A stretch of DNA of 64,000 bases from Amycolatopsis suaedae (GTDB taxonomy: Bacteria; Actinomycetota; Actinomycetes; Mycobacteriales; Pseudonocardiaceae), in assembly GCF_004214935.1 (NCBI RefSeq), contig NZ_SFCC01000014.1, positions 62,001 through 126,000 of the forward strand, in the 5' to 3' direction. A program made the translations under genes and the position numbers. Under the pieces are notes generated by a model, which saw only the letters and a program-made list of their open reading frames with translations, made no database searches and was not told the DNA's origin. This document shows positions 18,111 to 26,871 of the stretch, piece after piece (the first letter of the stretch is position 1; every line of letters begins with the position of its first letter).

Positions 18111-19052
18111 TCACGGTAGTTCTGCCGACAAGCCGTCCAGCCTGGCGATCGCGGTGCCGACCAGGCTGCCGAACCAGAGCGTGCCGTGGTGTTCCCGGAC
18201 GCCGGTGAGCACCTGGAAGCCGGCCAGCTCCCCGCTCAGGTCGTGCACCACCTCGCCGTCCGGCCGTACGCCCAGCACCCCGCACCGGCGTGCCGGGGAC
18301 GGCTGGGCCCACGTCGGCAGCGCCCGCACGGCCGCGCGCAGCGGCGCGGGCAGGGCACGGACGATCCTCAGTGCGGCCACCGTGGGGCTGGCCTGGGTGA
18401 TCCAGAGCAGGCCGTCGGTTCCGGTCGAGCTGTTGTCCGGGTGCCCGGGCAGCCCGTCCAGGAACGTCCGCGCGGTGCCGCCGCTCAGCTCGACCGCGCG
18501 GACCCGGCAGGCGCCGGTCTCGGCGACCGTCACGAAGGACTCGTCCGGGGCCAGTGCCACGCCGTTGGCGAACTGCAGGCCGTCGAGCAGCAGGTCGATC
18601 GCGCCGTCCGGCGTCCGGCGCAGCAGCCGCCCGGTCCCGGTCTGCTCGATCAGGTCCTCGCGCCAGCGCGGGATGGGGAACCTGGTGGAGGAGTCGGAGA
18701 AGTAGACGGTGCCGTCCGCGGCGACCGCGGCGTTGTTGCACGCCAGCAGCTTCCGCCCGCCTGCCCGGTCGGCGAGCTGCCGGACCCGCCCCGAGGCCGG
18801 GGTCACCACGAGCAGCCCGCGGTCCTGGTCGCACACCAGCAGCTCGCCCGGCCCGTACAGCTCGATGCCCAGTGGCCGCCCGCCGGTGTCGGCGACGGTC
18901 CGGATCAGCGCTCCGCCCTCGGACACCGCGATGATCCGGCCGTCGGCGAGTCCGGTGTAGACGGTCCCGTCCGCGTCGACGACGACGTCCTCCGGGCCGG
19001 AGCCGTTGACCGGGACGACGGTGGTGCGGGCGAAGTCGGGGTAGCCAGCCAT
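18111..19052 (-). CDS. SMP-30/strictosidine-synthase-like beta-propeller protein
   Basis: The product is 313 aa with repeated propeller blades (PEDVVVDADGTVYTG, NNAAVAADGTVYFSDSS, QFANGVALAPDESFVTVAET), the pattern of the SGL/strictosidine synthase-like superfamily. The YFSDSSTRF element matches the strictosidine-synthase-like group more than gluconolactonases. No signal peptide is seen. Relatives hydrolyse lactones or esters; the substrate is unknown. It starts 9 bases after the exporter gene stop, so the two form an operon and may act together on an exported or detoxified compound. The STAND gene follows 55 bases later on the same strand. Confidence 0.82.
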   Translation of the reverse strand: MAGYPDFARTTVVPVNGSGPEDVVVDADGTVYTGLADGRIIAVSEGGALIRTVADTGGRPLGIELYGPGELLVCDQDRGLLVVTPASGRVRQLADRAGGRKLLACNNAAVAADGTVYFSDSSTRFPIPRWREDLIEQTGTGRLLRRTPDGAIDLLLDGLQFANGVALAPDESFVTVAETGACRVRAVELSGGTARTFLDGLPGHPDNSSTGTDGLLWITQASPTVAALRIVRALPAPLRAAVRALPTWAQPSPARRCGVLGVRPDGEVVHDLSGELAGFQVLTGVREHHGTLWFGSLVGTAIARLDGLSAELP

Positions 19053-19061
19053 TCCCCGACA

Positions 19062-20429
19062 CTAGCGCCGTGGGCGGGGAAACAGCAGCGCGGGCACGAT
19101 CGCCACGGCGGACAGCGCGATCGCCCACCAGAACGTGGTGCCGTAGGCCGCTTCCGGTGCCGTGTCCTGGCCGAGCAGGACCATGGTCAGCACGGCCGTC
19201 CCGACGGATCCGCCGATGCGGTTGAGCACGTTGACCGCACTGGCCGCGCGGGCCGTCTGGTCGGTTTCGACGCTCGCGTAGGCCGCCCCCATCGTCGGCC
19301 CCATCACCGCGCCGAGCCCGGCGCCGCGGACGAACAGGGCCAACGACAGCAGCCACCCGGGCAGTGCCCCGAGCGCGAACGGGACCGTGCCGGCGAGCGC
19401 GAGCACGATCCCGGCCGTCACCACCACGCGGAACCCCCGCCGGTCCGCCTGCGTGCCCGCGACGAGCGCGCCCGCCGCGGCGCCGAGTGCCTGCGGCACG
19501 AGCAGCAGGCCGACCTGGAGGTCGTCGGCGTGGTGGATCTGCTGGTAGTACAGCGGAAGCAGGACCATCGAGCTGTACAGCGACGCACCGGCGACGAACG
19601 AGGTGGCGGCGGCGACGGCGAACCCGCGCCGCGCGAACAGCCGGACGTCGATCAGCGGCGGCGTCTTCTTGCGCAACGCGTGCAGCACGTACCAGCCGAT
19701 CAGCGCCGCGCCCGCGGCCAGCGCGGTCGTTCCCGCCGGGCTGAGCCCGCCGCCGTCGACGGCGGTCAGGCCGTAGACCACGGCCGCGAGCCCCGGCGAC
19801 AGCAGCGCGAGACCGAGCACGTCGAACCGGTCGCCGCGGCGGGTGTCGCCGTCGGCGGGCACCAGCCGGGCCGCCAGCGGCAGCGCGACCAGGCAGATCG
19901 GCAGGTTCAGGAAGAAGATCCACCGCCACCCGGCGTTCTCGACGAGCACCCCGCCGAGGATCGGTCCCAGCACCGGGGCGAACGTGACCGGCGCGGACAG
20001 CAGGCTCATCAGCCTGCCGATGACGGCGGGCCCGGCCGCCTTGGCCACGATGATCTGGCCGACCGGGTTCATCAGGCCGCCGCCGACGGCCTGCAGCGTG
20101 CGGAACGCCAGCAGCGACGGCAGCGACCAGGCCAGGCCGCACAGCACCGAGCCGAGGGTGAACAGACCGACCGCGGCCAGCCACGTCCGGCGGGCTCCGA
20201 AGCGTTCGCTCACCCAGCCCGACACCGGCATCACCAGCGCGATCCCGAGCAGGTAGCCGGTCGCCACCCACTGCACGTCGGCGAGCGAGGCCTGGAAACC
20301 GGCGGCCATGTCGCCGAGGGCGATGCCGACGGCGGTCGCGTCGATCCCGGCGAGGACCGGTGCGCTGCCGAGCACCAGCCCCATCCTGAGCAGGCGCGGG
20401 TCGAGGCGGGGAGTTGTCGATGTGGTCAC
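19062..20429 (-). CDS. MFS drug exporter, DHA2 (EmrB/QacA) family
   Basis: The product is 455 aa and highly hydrophobic, with a GTG start at 20429. It has the motif-A region between helices 2 and 3 (GWVSERFGARRTW), the GxxxGPxxGG motif (APVLGPILGGVLVENAGWRWIFFLNLPI) and an Asp in helix 1 (LAGIDATAV), all typical of the EmrB/QacA branch. It probably exports a hydrophobic drug or metabolite by proton antiport. A TetR gene is divergent, and an operator lies between the -35 and -10 of this gene, so repression by that TetR is likely. Confidence 0.9.
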   Translation of the reverse strand: MTTSTTPRLDPRLLRMGLVLGSAPVLAGIDATAVGIALGDMAAGFQASLADVQWVATGYLLGIALVMPVSGWVSERFGARRTWLAAVGLFTLGSVLCGLAWSLPSLLAFRTLQAVGGGLMNPVGQIIVAKAAGPAVIGRLMSLLSAPVTFAPVLGPILGGVLVENAGWRWIFFLNLPICLVALPLAARLVPADGDTRRGDRFDVLGLALLSPGLAAVVYGLTAVDGGGLSPAGTTALAAGAALIGWYVLHALRKKTPPLIDVRLFARRGFAVAAATSFVAGASLYSSMVLLPLYYQQIHHADDLQVGLLLVPQALGAAAGALVAGTQADRRGFRVVVTAGIVLALAGTVPFALGALPGWLLSLALFVRGAGLGAVMGPTMGAAYASVETDQTARAASAVNVLNRIGGSVGTAVLTMVLLGQDTAPEAAYGTTFWWAIALSAVAIVPALLFPRPRR

Positions 20430-20438
20430 GAGCTAGAA

Positions 20439-20467
20439 ATTAGGTCACGCCTAATCAATGGGTCAAG
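20439..20467 (-). promoter_or_regulatory. Promoter with embedded TetR-type operator
   Basis: A perfect inverted repeat ATTAGG-tcacg-CCTAAT spans 20439-20455. On the minus strand a TTGACC -35 box (20462-20467) precedes a CTAATT-like -10 by 17 bases, which places the operator between and over the -10 of the exporter promoter. It lies 48 bp from the divergent TetR start. Confidence 0.65.
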
Positions 20468-20502
20468 TACATTAACTGGGTCCTGCTCAGTCAGGGGGTA
20501 CA

Positions 20503-21135
20503 GTGACGCGGGTGACGGCAGAACGGCTCCGGGAGCGCACCAAACGCCAGACGCGGCAGCTGATCTCGGACGTGGCGACCCGCCTGTTCGAGGAGAAGGG
20601 CTTCGGCAACGTGACGATCGCGGAGATCGCCGCCGCGGCCGGGGTCGCCAGGATGACGGTCACCAACCACTTCCCGCTCAAGGAGGATCTGGTCTTCGAC
20701 CGGGCCGAGCAGCTGCGCACCAGCCTGGCCCGCACGGTCGCGGCCCGTGCGCCCGGGACGTCGGCGCTGGAGGCGCTGCGCCGGGAGTACGCGGAGCGGG
20801 TCGACTGTGGCGACGGCATGCTCGGCGGCACCGACGCGGCGTGGGCGCGCATGGTGTGCGACAGCCCGGTGCTGCTGGCCAGGCTGCGTGAGCTGTACGA
20901 CCAGGCGGAGGCGGAGCTGGCGGCACAGCTGGCCGCGGAGTCCGGCGACGACGGCATCGTGCCGAAGATCGTCGCCGCGCAGCTGGCCGCGGTGCAGCGC
21001 CTGCTGTTCCACCACGCCCTGCGCCGCAGCGTGGCGGGGGACAGCCACGACGAGATCCTGCGGTCGCTCGGGCGGGCCGCCGAGGAGGCCTACGCCGTAC
21101 TGGCCCCGGCGATCGGCGACTACGGACGCGCCTGA
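20503..21135 (+). CDS. TetR-family repressor divergent from the exporter
   Basis: The product is 210 aa. The N-terminal helix-turn-helix (VTIAEIAAAAGVARMTVTNHFPLKEDLV) is typical of TetR. The C-terminal ligand domain (about 60-205) is not conserved enough to name an inducer. Start GTG 20503 follows AGGGGG; GTG 20512 is a possible alternative. The gene is back-to-back with the DHA2 exporter with a palindrome between, the usual arrangement of an auto-regulated efflux repressor. Confidence 0.9.
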   Translation: MTRVTAERLRERTKRQTRQLISDVATRLFEEKGFGNVTIAEIAAAAGVARMTVTNHFPLKEDLVFDRAEQLRTSLARTVAARAPGTSALEALRREYAERVDCGDGMLGGTDAAWARMVCDSPVLLARLRELYDQAEAELAAQLAAESGDDGIVPKIVAAQLAAVQRLLFHHALRRSVAGDSHDEILRSLGRAAEEAYAVLAPAIGDYGRA

Positions 21136-21220
21136 CCTGGTGCGTCCGGGTGAACTATCGCGGTACGTGTCCGTATCGCGACCGTCCGGGCATACCGTGC
21201 TCCTTCAGGGGAGGGGCCGG

Positions 21221-22489
21221 ATGGGTGTATTGCCGATGGCGGACAGACCCAGGGGCCACGCGGGCTGGACCGTGTGGTCGCACAGTGTGCCGTCGAAACT
21301 GTTGATCGTCTCGGTCGAGGTGGCGGCGGCGGTCTCGCTGGCCGCGAGCGTCGCGGTGTTCCGCGGAACGTGGCGGGACGCCGTCACCTGCGGTCTCGTG
21401 GTGGCCTGCGGCCTCGCCGCCGCGGAGGTCTCCCGCCGGGCCGAGCTTCGCCGCCGGCTGTTCGCCGACACCCCGCACGTCAACTTCTCCTCGGTGTGGA
21501 CGCTGGCCGGCGCGCTCGTGCTGCCGCCCGCGCTGGCCGCGGTGGTGACCGTCGTGCTGTACGCCCACCTGTGGTGGCGCAGCGCCACCGCGGACGGTTA
21601 CGTCTCGCGGTTCACCTTCAACGCCTGCAACGTGATCCTGTCCTGCCACGGCACCGCCTGGGTCGCCGGTGAACTGGGCCTGCTCCCGCTCGACCCGGCG
21701 GTCACCGTTCACGAGGCCGCGCTGCTCGTCGCCACCATCGCCGTCTACTTCCTGGTCAACTCGGCGATTGCGGCCGTGTCGATCGCGCTCGTGCGCGACG
21801 ACCACAGTCCCCGCCAGCTGCTGGGGTCGCTGACGGAGAACCTGCTGGAACTGGCGACCCTGTGCCTGGGCGCGATCACCGCGCTGCTGCTGGCCTGGCA
21901 GCCCGCCCTGATCGTGCTGATCTTCGTGCCGCTCTACGCCGTGCACCGGACCGTGCTGCCCCGCCAGCTCGAACACGCCGCGACCACCGACGTCAAAACC
22001 GGTCTGCTCAACGCGGTGGCCTGGCGGGCCCTCGCCGAGGCCGAACTCGAACGAGTGGACCGGCGGGGCGGCGAGGCCGGGATCCTGATGATCGACCTGG
22101 ACCACTTCCGGCGGATCAACAACGACTTCGGGCACCTCGCGGGTGACGCCGCCCTGCGGGCCGTCGCCGACGCGATCCGCGGCGAGGTCCCCGACTGCGA
22201 GCGGCTGTGTGGCCGGTTCGGCGGCGAGGAGTTCGTGGTGACTGTCCCCGGCGCCTCCGCTGAGACGCTGGAACGGGTCGCCGGCCGCATCTGCCGGGCG
22301 ATCACCCGGCTGCGGGTGACCGGAATCCACGACCGGCCGGGCGCCCGCCCGCTCAGCGCGTCCATCGGCGGCGCGCTGTATCCGGCGGTGGGCCCGACGC
22401 TCCAGGAAGTCCTGCTCGCCGCCGACGCGGCGTTGCTCGCCGCCAAGTACGCCGGCCGCAACCGGGTGCGGGTCAGGGCTTCGGCCTGA
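21221..22489 (+). CDS. Membrane-bound GGDEF diguanylate cyclase
   Basis: The product is 422 aa. The N-terminal 240 residues hold about six to seven transmembrane helices (for example LLIVSVEVAAAVSLAASVAVF and HEAALLVATIAVYFLVNSAIA), a membrane sensor with no named domain I can assign. The C-terminal GGDEF domain has DLDHFRRINNDFGHLAGD and the active-site motif GGEEF, so it should make cyclic-di-GMP. ATG 21221 follows a GGGGAGGGG ribosome site. No EAL domain is present. It is convergent with the next gene, with a 3-base gap. It lies 85 bp after the TetR gene but is probably independent. Confidence 0.92.
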   Translation: MGVLPMADRPRGHAGWTVWSHSVPSKLLIVSVEVAAAVSLAASVAVFRGTWRDAVTCGLVVACGLAAAEVSRRAELRRRLFADTPHVNFSSVWTLAGALVLPPALAAVVTVVLYAHLWWRSATADGYVSRFTFNACNVILSCHGTAWVAGELGLLPLDPAVTVHEAALLVATIAVYFLVNSAIAAVSIALVRDDHSPRQLLGSLTENLLELATLCLGAITALLLAWQPALIVLIFVPLYAVHRTVLPRQLEHAATTDVKTGLLNAVAWRALAEAELERVDRRGGEAGILMIDLDHFRRINNDFGHLAGDAALRAVADAIRGEVPDCERLCGRFGGEEFVVTVPGASAETLERVAGRICRAITRLRVTGIHDRPGARPLSASIGGALYPAVGPTLQEVLLAADAALLAAKYAGRNRVRVRASA

Positions 22490-22492
22490 CCG

Positions 22493-23422
22493 TCAGGGGA
22501 ACTCCACGACGATCTTGCCGCGCACGCCGCCCCGCTCCAGCGCCCGGTGGGCCTCGGCGACCTGGCCGAGCGGGAACACCCGGTCGACCAGCGGGCGGAT
22601 CGCCCCGGACTCGACCCAGCGGCCCAGCTCGGCCAGCAGCGGGGTGGTCGGGTTACCGCTGAAGAAGCGCACCCAGCGTCGGCGGCGCACGGCGTTGGCC
22701 GCGATGTAGCCCAGTGACCGGACCGGGTGATCGAGGTCGAACGCGATCGCCACCATCCGGCCGTCCCGGGTGAGCAGCCGGCGGAAGGCGGGCAGCCCGG
22801 TGCCGACGGTGTCGAGCACGACGTCGAACCGGCCCAGCTCCCCGGGTGCCCGGTAGTCGGCCGCCTCGTCCGCGCCGAGTTCCTTCACCAGGTCCACATT
22901 GGACGAACTGACCAGCCCGGTGACGTGCGCGCCCATCGCCTTCCCGAGCTGCACCGCGACGTAGCCGACGCCGCCGGTGGCGCCGCGGACCAGCAGCCGC
23001 TCGCCGGGGGCGAGCGCGGCCAGGTCGCGCAGCGCGGTGATCGCCGTCGTCCCGACGGGCAGGGCGGCGGCCCGCACCGCGTCGAGCCCGGCGGGGACGT
23101 GGTCGAGCCGGCCGGCGGGGACCGCGACGTACTCCGCCGCCGATCCCATCCGCCGTCCGAGCAGCCCCCAGACCAGGTCGCCTTCGGCGAACCGGCCCGT
23201 GGCGGTGACGACCTCGCCGACCAGGTCGATGCCGACGCGCTTGGGGAAGCGGTTGCCGCTGAACGGGCGCAGCCGCCCGGCTCGCAGCGCCGGCTCGCCG
23301 CCGTTGACCGACACCGCCCGGACCCGGACCAGGACCTCGCCGGGACCCGGCCGCGGAACCGGCCCGGTGGACACCGACAGGACATCCGGTGGCCCGTACC
23401 GGTCGAAGGTGACGAGCCGCAT
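22493..23422 (-). CDS. MDR-superfamily NADPH quinone oxidoreductase-like enzyme
   Basis: From ATG 23422 the product is 309 aa, beginning MRLVTFDRYGPPDVLSV, the usual start of zinc-independent MDR oxidoreductases. The nucleotide-binding motif GATGGVGYVAVQLGKAMGA is clear. There are no catalytic-zinc ligands, which places it with quinone/enone reductases. An in-frame ATG at 23437 would add five residues but lies inside a palindrome and has GGAG only one base away. Substrate unknown. The palindrome over the start suggests tight transcriptional control. Confidence 0.88.
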   Translation of the reverse strand: MRLVTFDRYGPPDVLSVSTGPVPRPGPGEVLVRVRAVSVNGGEPALRAGRLRPFSGNRFPKRVGIDLVGEVVTATGRFAEGDLVWGLLGRRMGSAAEYVAVPAGRLDHVPAGLDAVRAAALPVGTTAITALRDLAALAPGERLLVRGATGGVGYVAVQLGKAMGAHVTGLVSSSNVDLVKELGADEAADYRAPGELGRFDVVLDTVGTGLPAFRRLLTRDGRMVAIAFDLDHPVRSLGYIAANAVRRRRWVRFFSGNPTTPLLAELGRWVESGAIRPLVDRVFPLGQVAEAHRALERGGVRGKIVVEFP

Positions 23423-23424
23423 CG

Positions 23425-23446
23425 AAGTGGAGACCATGCTCCACTT
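23425..23446. promoter_or_regulatory. 8-bp perfect palindrome overlapping the MDR gene start
   Basis: AAGTGGAG (23425-23432) and CTCCACTT (23439-23446) are exact reverse complements separated by 6 bases. They sit 3 bases upstream of the chosen start of the leftward oxidoreductase and span the alternative ATG. A repressor bound here, or an mRNA hairpin, would block expression. No adjacent regulator gene is present. Confidence 0.55.
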
Positions 23447-23646
23447 GTAGCAACGGAACGCGTCCGGGTGGGGCAAGTGAGAAGAACGCGCCGGGCCGTA
23501 TCCCAGTTGGCAATCGCACAGCGAATCCAACATTGTCCAACATCAATCTGTTGATTATTGACTTCTTCCGTTTGAAGTTGAAATATGGCTGAGAGTTGCT
23601 CACGTCCTCGAACTCCCCCTGCCGCCCCGAGACGACGAGGTCCGCG
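23447..23646. promoter_or_regulatory. Divergent regulatory region with an AT-rich core
   Basis: The stretch 23520-23590 is unusually AT-rich for this window. It carries ATCAA-tctg-TTGAT (23542-23555) and ACTTC-N8-GAAGT (23561-23578) inverted repeats plus a CCAACAT direct repeat. It precedes the GH127 gene and is the likely binding site of a sugar-responsive regulator. No RNA gene is evident. Confidence 0.4.
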
Positions 23647-26103
23647 ATGAAGCGAGAGCCCGAATTCACGTCAGTTCCCGTTGGCAGACGGCGGTTTCTC
23701 GGCGGGCTCGCGCTCGCCGGTGCCGCGCTCGCGCTGCCCTGGCAGGCACATGCCGCCCCCGAGGGGATGCGTGGCGGGCCCCGGCCGTCCCGGGGCGGGC
23801 ACTACGTGCCCAACCGCGCGCCGCTGCAGCCGGTGCCGTTCCAGAAGCTCCCGCCCGGCGCGGTCCGCCCACGCGGCTGGCTGCGTCAGCAGCTCGACCT
23901 GCAGATCCACGGCCTGGCCGGGCGGTTCGACGAGGTGTCCGGTTTCCTGGTCTACGACACCAACGGCTGGGTCAACCCCCGGCTGGGAGCCTGGGAGGAA
24001 CTGCCGTACTGGCTGCGTGGTCTCGGCGATCTCGGCTACGTCACCGGCGACCAGGGCATTCTCGGCAAGGCCGAACGCTGGATCCAGGGCATCATGGCGA
24101 CGCAGGCCGCCGACGGCTGGTTCGGCCCGGAGGGCCTGCGGACCTCGCTGGAGGGCGGCCCGGACTTCTGGCCCGGTATGCCGTTGCTGGGCGCGTTGCG
24201 GTCGTGGCAGGAGTACTCCGGCGACGACCGCGTGGTTCCGTTCATGACCCGCTACTTCGACTTCCAGAACCGTCAGCCTGCCGAGGTGTTCAACCGCTCG
24301 TGGGGCGCTTTCCGCTGGGGCGACAACATCGACAGCGTGTACTGGCTGTACAACCGCACGGGCGAGGGCTGGCTGCTCGACCTGGCGACGAAGATGCACC
24401 GCGGCTCGGCCGACTACACCACCGGAATCCCCACCTGGCACAACGTCAACCTGGCCCAGGGTTTCCGGGAACCGTTGCAGTACGGCCTGCTCGCCGGCGA
24501 CGCCCGGTTCCGCGAGGCCACCTACCGCAACTACGGCACCGTGATGTCGCGCTACGGCCAGTTCGCCGGGGGAGGGTTCGCCGGCGACGAGAACTGCCGT
24601 CCCGGGTTCGGCGATCCGCGGCAGGGTTTCGAGACGTGCGGGATCGTCGAGTTCATGCACAGTTTCCAGCTGCTCACCCGGTTCACCGCGGACACCTCGT
24701 GGGCCGACCGGTGCGAGGATCTGGCGTTCAACCTGCTTCCGGCGTCCTACGACGCGGAGCAGCGCGTGCTGCACTACGTCACCAGCGCCAACAGCGTCCA
24801 GCTCGACGACGGGCTCAAGCACGGCCAGTTCCAGAACGGGTTTCCCATGCAGGCCTACAAACCCGGCATCCACGAGTACCGCTGCTGCCCGCACAACTAC
24901 GGGATGGGCTGGCCGTACTTCACCGAGGAACTGTGGCTGGCGACCTGCGACGGCGGCCTGGCCGCGTCGATGTACTCGCCAAGCGAGGTCCGTGCGGTGG
25001 TCGGCGAGGGCACCGAGGTCGTGATCACCGAGGACACCGAGTACCCGTTCGACGAGCAGGTCCGGCTGACCGTCACCACGCCGAAACCGGTGGCCTTCCC
25101 GCTGTACCTGCGCATCCCGCACTGGGCGAGGGGAGCGACCGTGCAGGCACCCGGGGCCGCGCCCGTCCCCGCCGCCGCCGGACAGTGGTCCACAGTGGAC
25201 CGGACCTGGCACAGCGGGGACGTGCTCACCCTGCGGCTGCCGATGCGGATCACGACCCGCCGCTGGCACGACAACCACGACTCGGTGTCGGTCGACCGTG
25301 GACCACTGACGTACTCGCTGGAGATCGGCGAACGCGTCGAACGGTTCGGCGGCACGCCGGAGTGGCCGGCGCTGGCGGTGTATCCGACCTCGCCGTGGAA
25401 CTACGGGCTGGTCACCCCCGGCGGTTTCGACGTGGAGCGGCGGCCGGTGAGCGGGAACCCGTTCACCCACGACGGCGCACCGGTGCGGCTGCGGGCCCAG
25501 GCCAAGCGCATCGCCGAGTGGGAAGCCGACAGCGAGAACGTCGTCGGCCTGCTGCAGCCCAGCCCCGCCCGCTCCGACGCCCCGGCCGAGACGGTGACGC
25601 TGATCCCGATGGGGGCCGCGCGGCTGCGGATCACCTCGTTCCCGACGACACCGGCCGGGGGCGGCGGCCACCGCTGGCAGCGGCGGCCGCACATCACGGC
25701 GTCGCACGTCTACCAGCACGATTCCTACGAGGCCGTCAACGACGGCAGGACCCCGGCGGGTTCCGGTGACCAGTCGATCCCGCGCTTCACCTGGTGGGAC
25801 CGGCGCGGCAGCACCGAGTGGATCCAGTGGGACCTGCGTGAGCCGCGCACGATCGGGCAGGCCGCGGTGTACTGGTTCGACGACACCGGCGTGGGGCAGT
25901 GCCGCGTGCCCGCGTCGTGGCGGGTGCTCTGGCTGGACGGCGAGACCTGGCGCCCGGTTCCCGGCGCCGGCCCGTACGGGACGGACCGGGACCGGGACAA
26001 CGTCGTCCGCTTCGACCCGGTGCACGCACGGTTCCTGCGGGTCGAGGCGGTGCTCCGGCCCGGTTTCTCCGGCGGCATCCTGGAGATGTCCTTCACCCCG
26101 TGA
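23647..26103 (+). CDS. Tat-exported GH127-like beta-L-arabinofuranosidase
   Basis: The product is 818 aa. A twin-arginine signal (GRRRFLGGLALAGAALAL, cleavage near AHA) predicts folded export. The body matches the GH127/DUF1680 family: an alpha/alpha-barrel with GDNIDSVYWLY and GFETCGIVEF segments and the paired cysteines HEYRCCPHNYG (Cys413-Cys414), the region of the zinc-bound nucleophilic Cys in GH127. A late part (WIQWDLREPRTIGQAAVYWFDD) looks like a discoidin-type binding domain. It probably trims arabinose-containing plant polymers outside the cell; exact linkage is uncertain because related families differ. No sugar transporter is adjacent. Confidence 0.85.
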   Translation: MKREPEFTSVPVGRRRFLGGLALAGAALALPWQAHAAPEGMRGGPRPSRGGHYVPNRAPLQPVPFQKLPPGAVRPRGWLRQQLDLQIHGLAGRFDEVSGFLVYDTNGWVNPRLGAWEELPYWLRGLGDLGYVTGDQGILGKAERWIQGIMATQAADGWFGPEGLRTSLEGGPDFWPGMPLLGALRSWQEYSGDDRVVPFMTRYFDFQNRQPAEVFNRSWGAFRWGDNIDSVYWLYNRTGEGWLLDLATKMHRGSADYTTGIPTWHNVNLAQGFREPLQYGLLAGDARFREATYRNYGTVMSRYGQFAGGGFAGDENCRPGFGDPRQGFETCGIVEFMHSFQLLTRFTADTSWADRCEDLAFNLLPASYDAEQRVLHYVTSANSVQLDDGLKHGQFQNGFPMQAYKPGIHEYRCCPHNYGMGWPYFTEELWLATCDGGLAASMYSPSEVRAVVGEGTEVVITEDTEYPFDEQVRLTVTTPKPVAFPLYLRIPHWARGATVQAPGAAPVPAAAGQWSTVDRTWHSGDVLTLRLPMRITTRRWHDNHDSVSVDRGPLTYSLEIGERVERFGGTPEWPALAVYPTSPWNYGLVTPGGFDVERRPVSGNPFTHDGAPVRLRAQAKRIAEWEADSENVVGLLQPSPARSDAPAETVTLIPMGAARLRITSFPTTPAGGGGHRWQRRPHITASHVYQHDSYEAVNDGRTPAGSGDQSIPRFTWWDRRGSTEWIQWDLREPRTIGQAAVYWFDDTGVGQCRVPASWRVLWLDGETWRPVPGAGPYGTDRDRDNVVRFDPVHARFLRVEAVLRPGFSGGILEMSFTP

Positions 26104-26135
26104 CCAGGCCCGCGGGCCCTGGCGACTCGCCGGAT

Positions 26136-26159
26136 ACCGACCGTTCTGTCTGTTACATT
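26136..26159 (+). promoter_or_regulatory. Operator and -10 box of the TetR gene
   Basis: ACCGACCGTTCT (26136-26147) is the reverse complement of AGAACGGTCGGT, one base different from the AGAACGTTCGGT found twice before the membrane-protein gene. TACATT at 26154-26159 fits a -10 box whose start point would fall at or near the ATG at 26168, so the transcript may be leaderless and self-repressed. Confidence 0.5.
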
Positions 26160-26167
26160 GTGTTCCG

Positions 26168-26752
26168 ATGGCGCGCAACGCTCGAGGTCAGGTGTCCGAA
26201 GCACGGTCGCGGCTGCTGGCGACGGCCACGCAGCTCTTCTACGCGGAGGGGCTGCACGCCGTGGGGATCGACCGGATCGTCGCGGAGGCGAAGGTCACCC
26301 GTGCCACGTTGTACCGGCATTTCCCCAGCAAGGAAGACCTCGTCGTCGCCTATCTACGGGGCGTCCACGACATGGAGCGTGACGGAGTCGGCGAGGCTCT
26401 CGCCAGTGGCCTGCCGCCGGTCGAGGTCCTGCGGGCGGTCGCCAAGTCGATCGCGCAGGGAATCCAGTCGCCGCACTTCCGCGGATGTGCCTTCCTCAAC
26501 GCGGCAGCGGAGTACCCGGATCCCCGGCATCCCGTGCATGCCGCCGTCCTCGCTCACCGGGAGTGGTTCCTCGGCACCATCACGGACTTGTTCGAGCAGG
26601 CCGGCGAGACGCCGCCGGATCCCGCCGGGCGGCTCTTCGTGATGCTGCGAGACGGTGCGATGGCGTCGGGCTGCCTGGCGGACCCGGTGGAGGTCTGCGA
26701 CACCTTTCTCCGTGGCGTAGACGGAATCCTGCGATCCACGCGGTCCAAGTAG
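26168..26752 (+). CDS. TetR/AcrR-family repressor (194 aa)
   Basis: The N-terminal helix-turn-helix is clear (VGIDRIVAEAKVTRATLYRHFPSKEDLV). The C-terminal domain has the pattern of the TetR_C_33-like group (GCAFLNAAAEYPDPRHPV, with VLAHREWF), many of which sense small organic molecules or thiol stress. Three matching operator sequences lie upstream of this gene and of the next one, so it probably represses itself and the membrane protein downstream. ATG 26168 has no Shine-Dalgarno, in line with a leaderless message. Confidence 0.9.
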   Translation: MARNARGQVSEARSRLLATATQLFYAEGLHAVGIDRIVAEAKVTRATLYRHFPSKEDLVVAYLRGVHDMERDGVGEALASGLPPVEVLRAVAKSIAQGIQSPHFRGCAFLNAAAEYPDPRHPVHAAVLAHREWFLGTITDLFEQAGETPPDPAGRLFVMLRDGAMASGCLADPVEVCDTFLRGVDGILRSTRSK

Positions 26753-26784
26753 TCGACGGCCGCGCCCGGCGATCGATGATGAGG

Positions 26785-26853
26785 TAGAACGTTCGGTCTT
26801 GACACAGGGTGGGTGAGTCGGCCACTCTGAAAGAGATAGAACGTTCGGTCTTG
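26785..26853 (+). promoter_or_regulatory. Twin TetR operators around the membrane-protein promoter
   Basis: The 17-mer TAGAACGTTCGGTCTTG occurs at 26785-26801 and 26837-26853, exactly 52 bp (about five helical turns) apart. Each contains the palindrome GAACGTTC. A perfect TTGACA -35 box at 26799-26804 overlaps the first copy; the second lies downstream, near the expected transcription start. This is a textbook repressor arrangement. Confidence 0.7.
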
Positions 26854-26871
26854 TTATTCGAGAGGACTACC

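Noticed and set aside
18186..20891. A 901-codon frame antisense to the exporter operon
   Set aside because: It runs through the operator region and over three real genes, and its composition is typical of an antisense shadow.
23671..26178. An 835-codon frame antisense to the GH127 gene
   Set aside because: The sense frame has a Tat signal and family motifs; the antisense has none.
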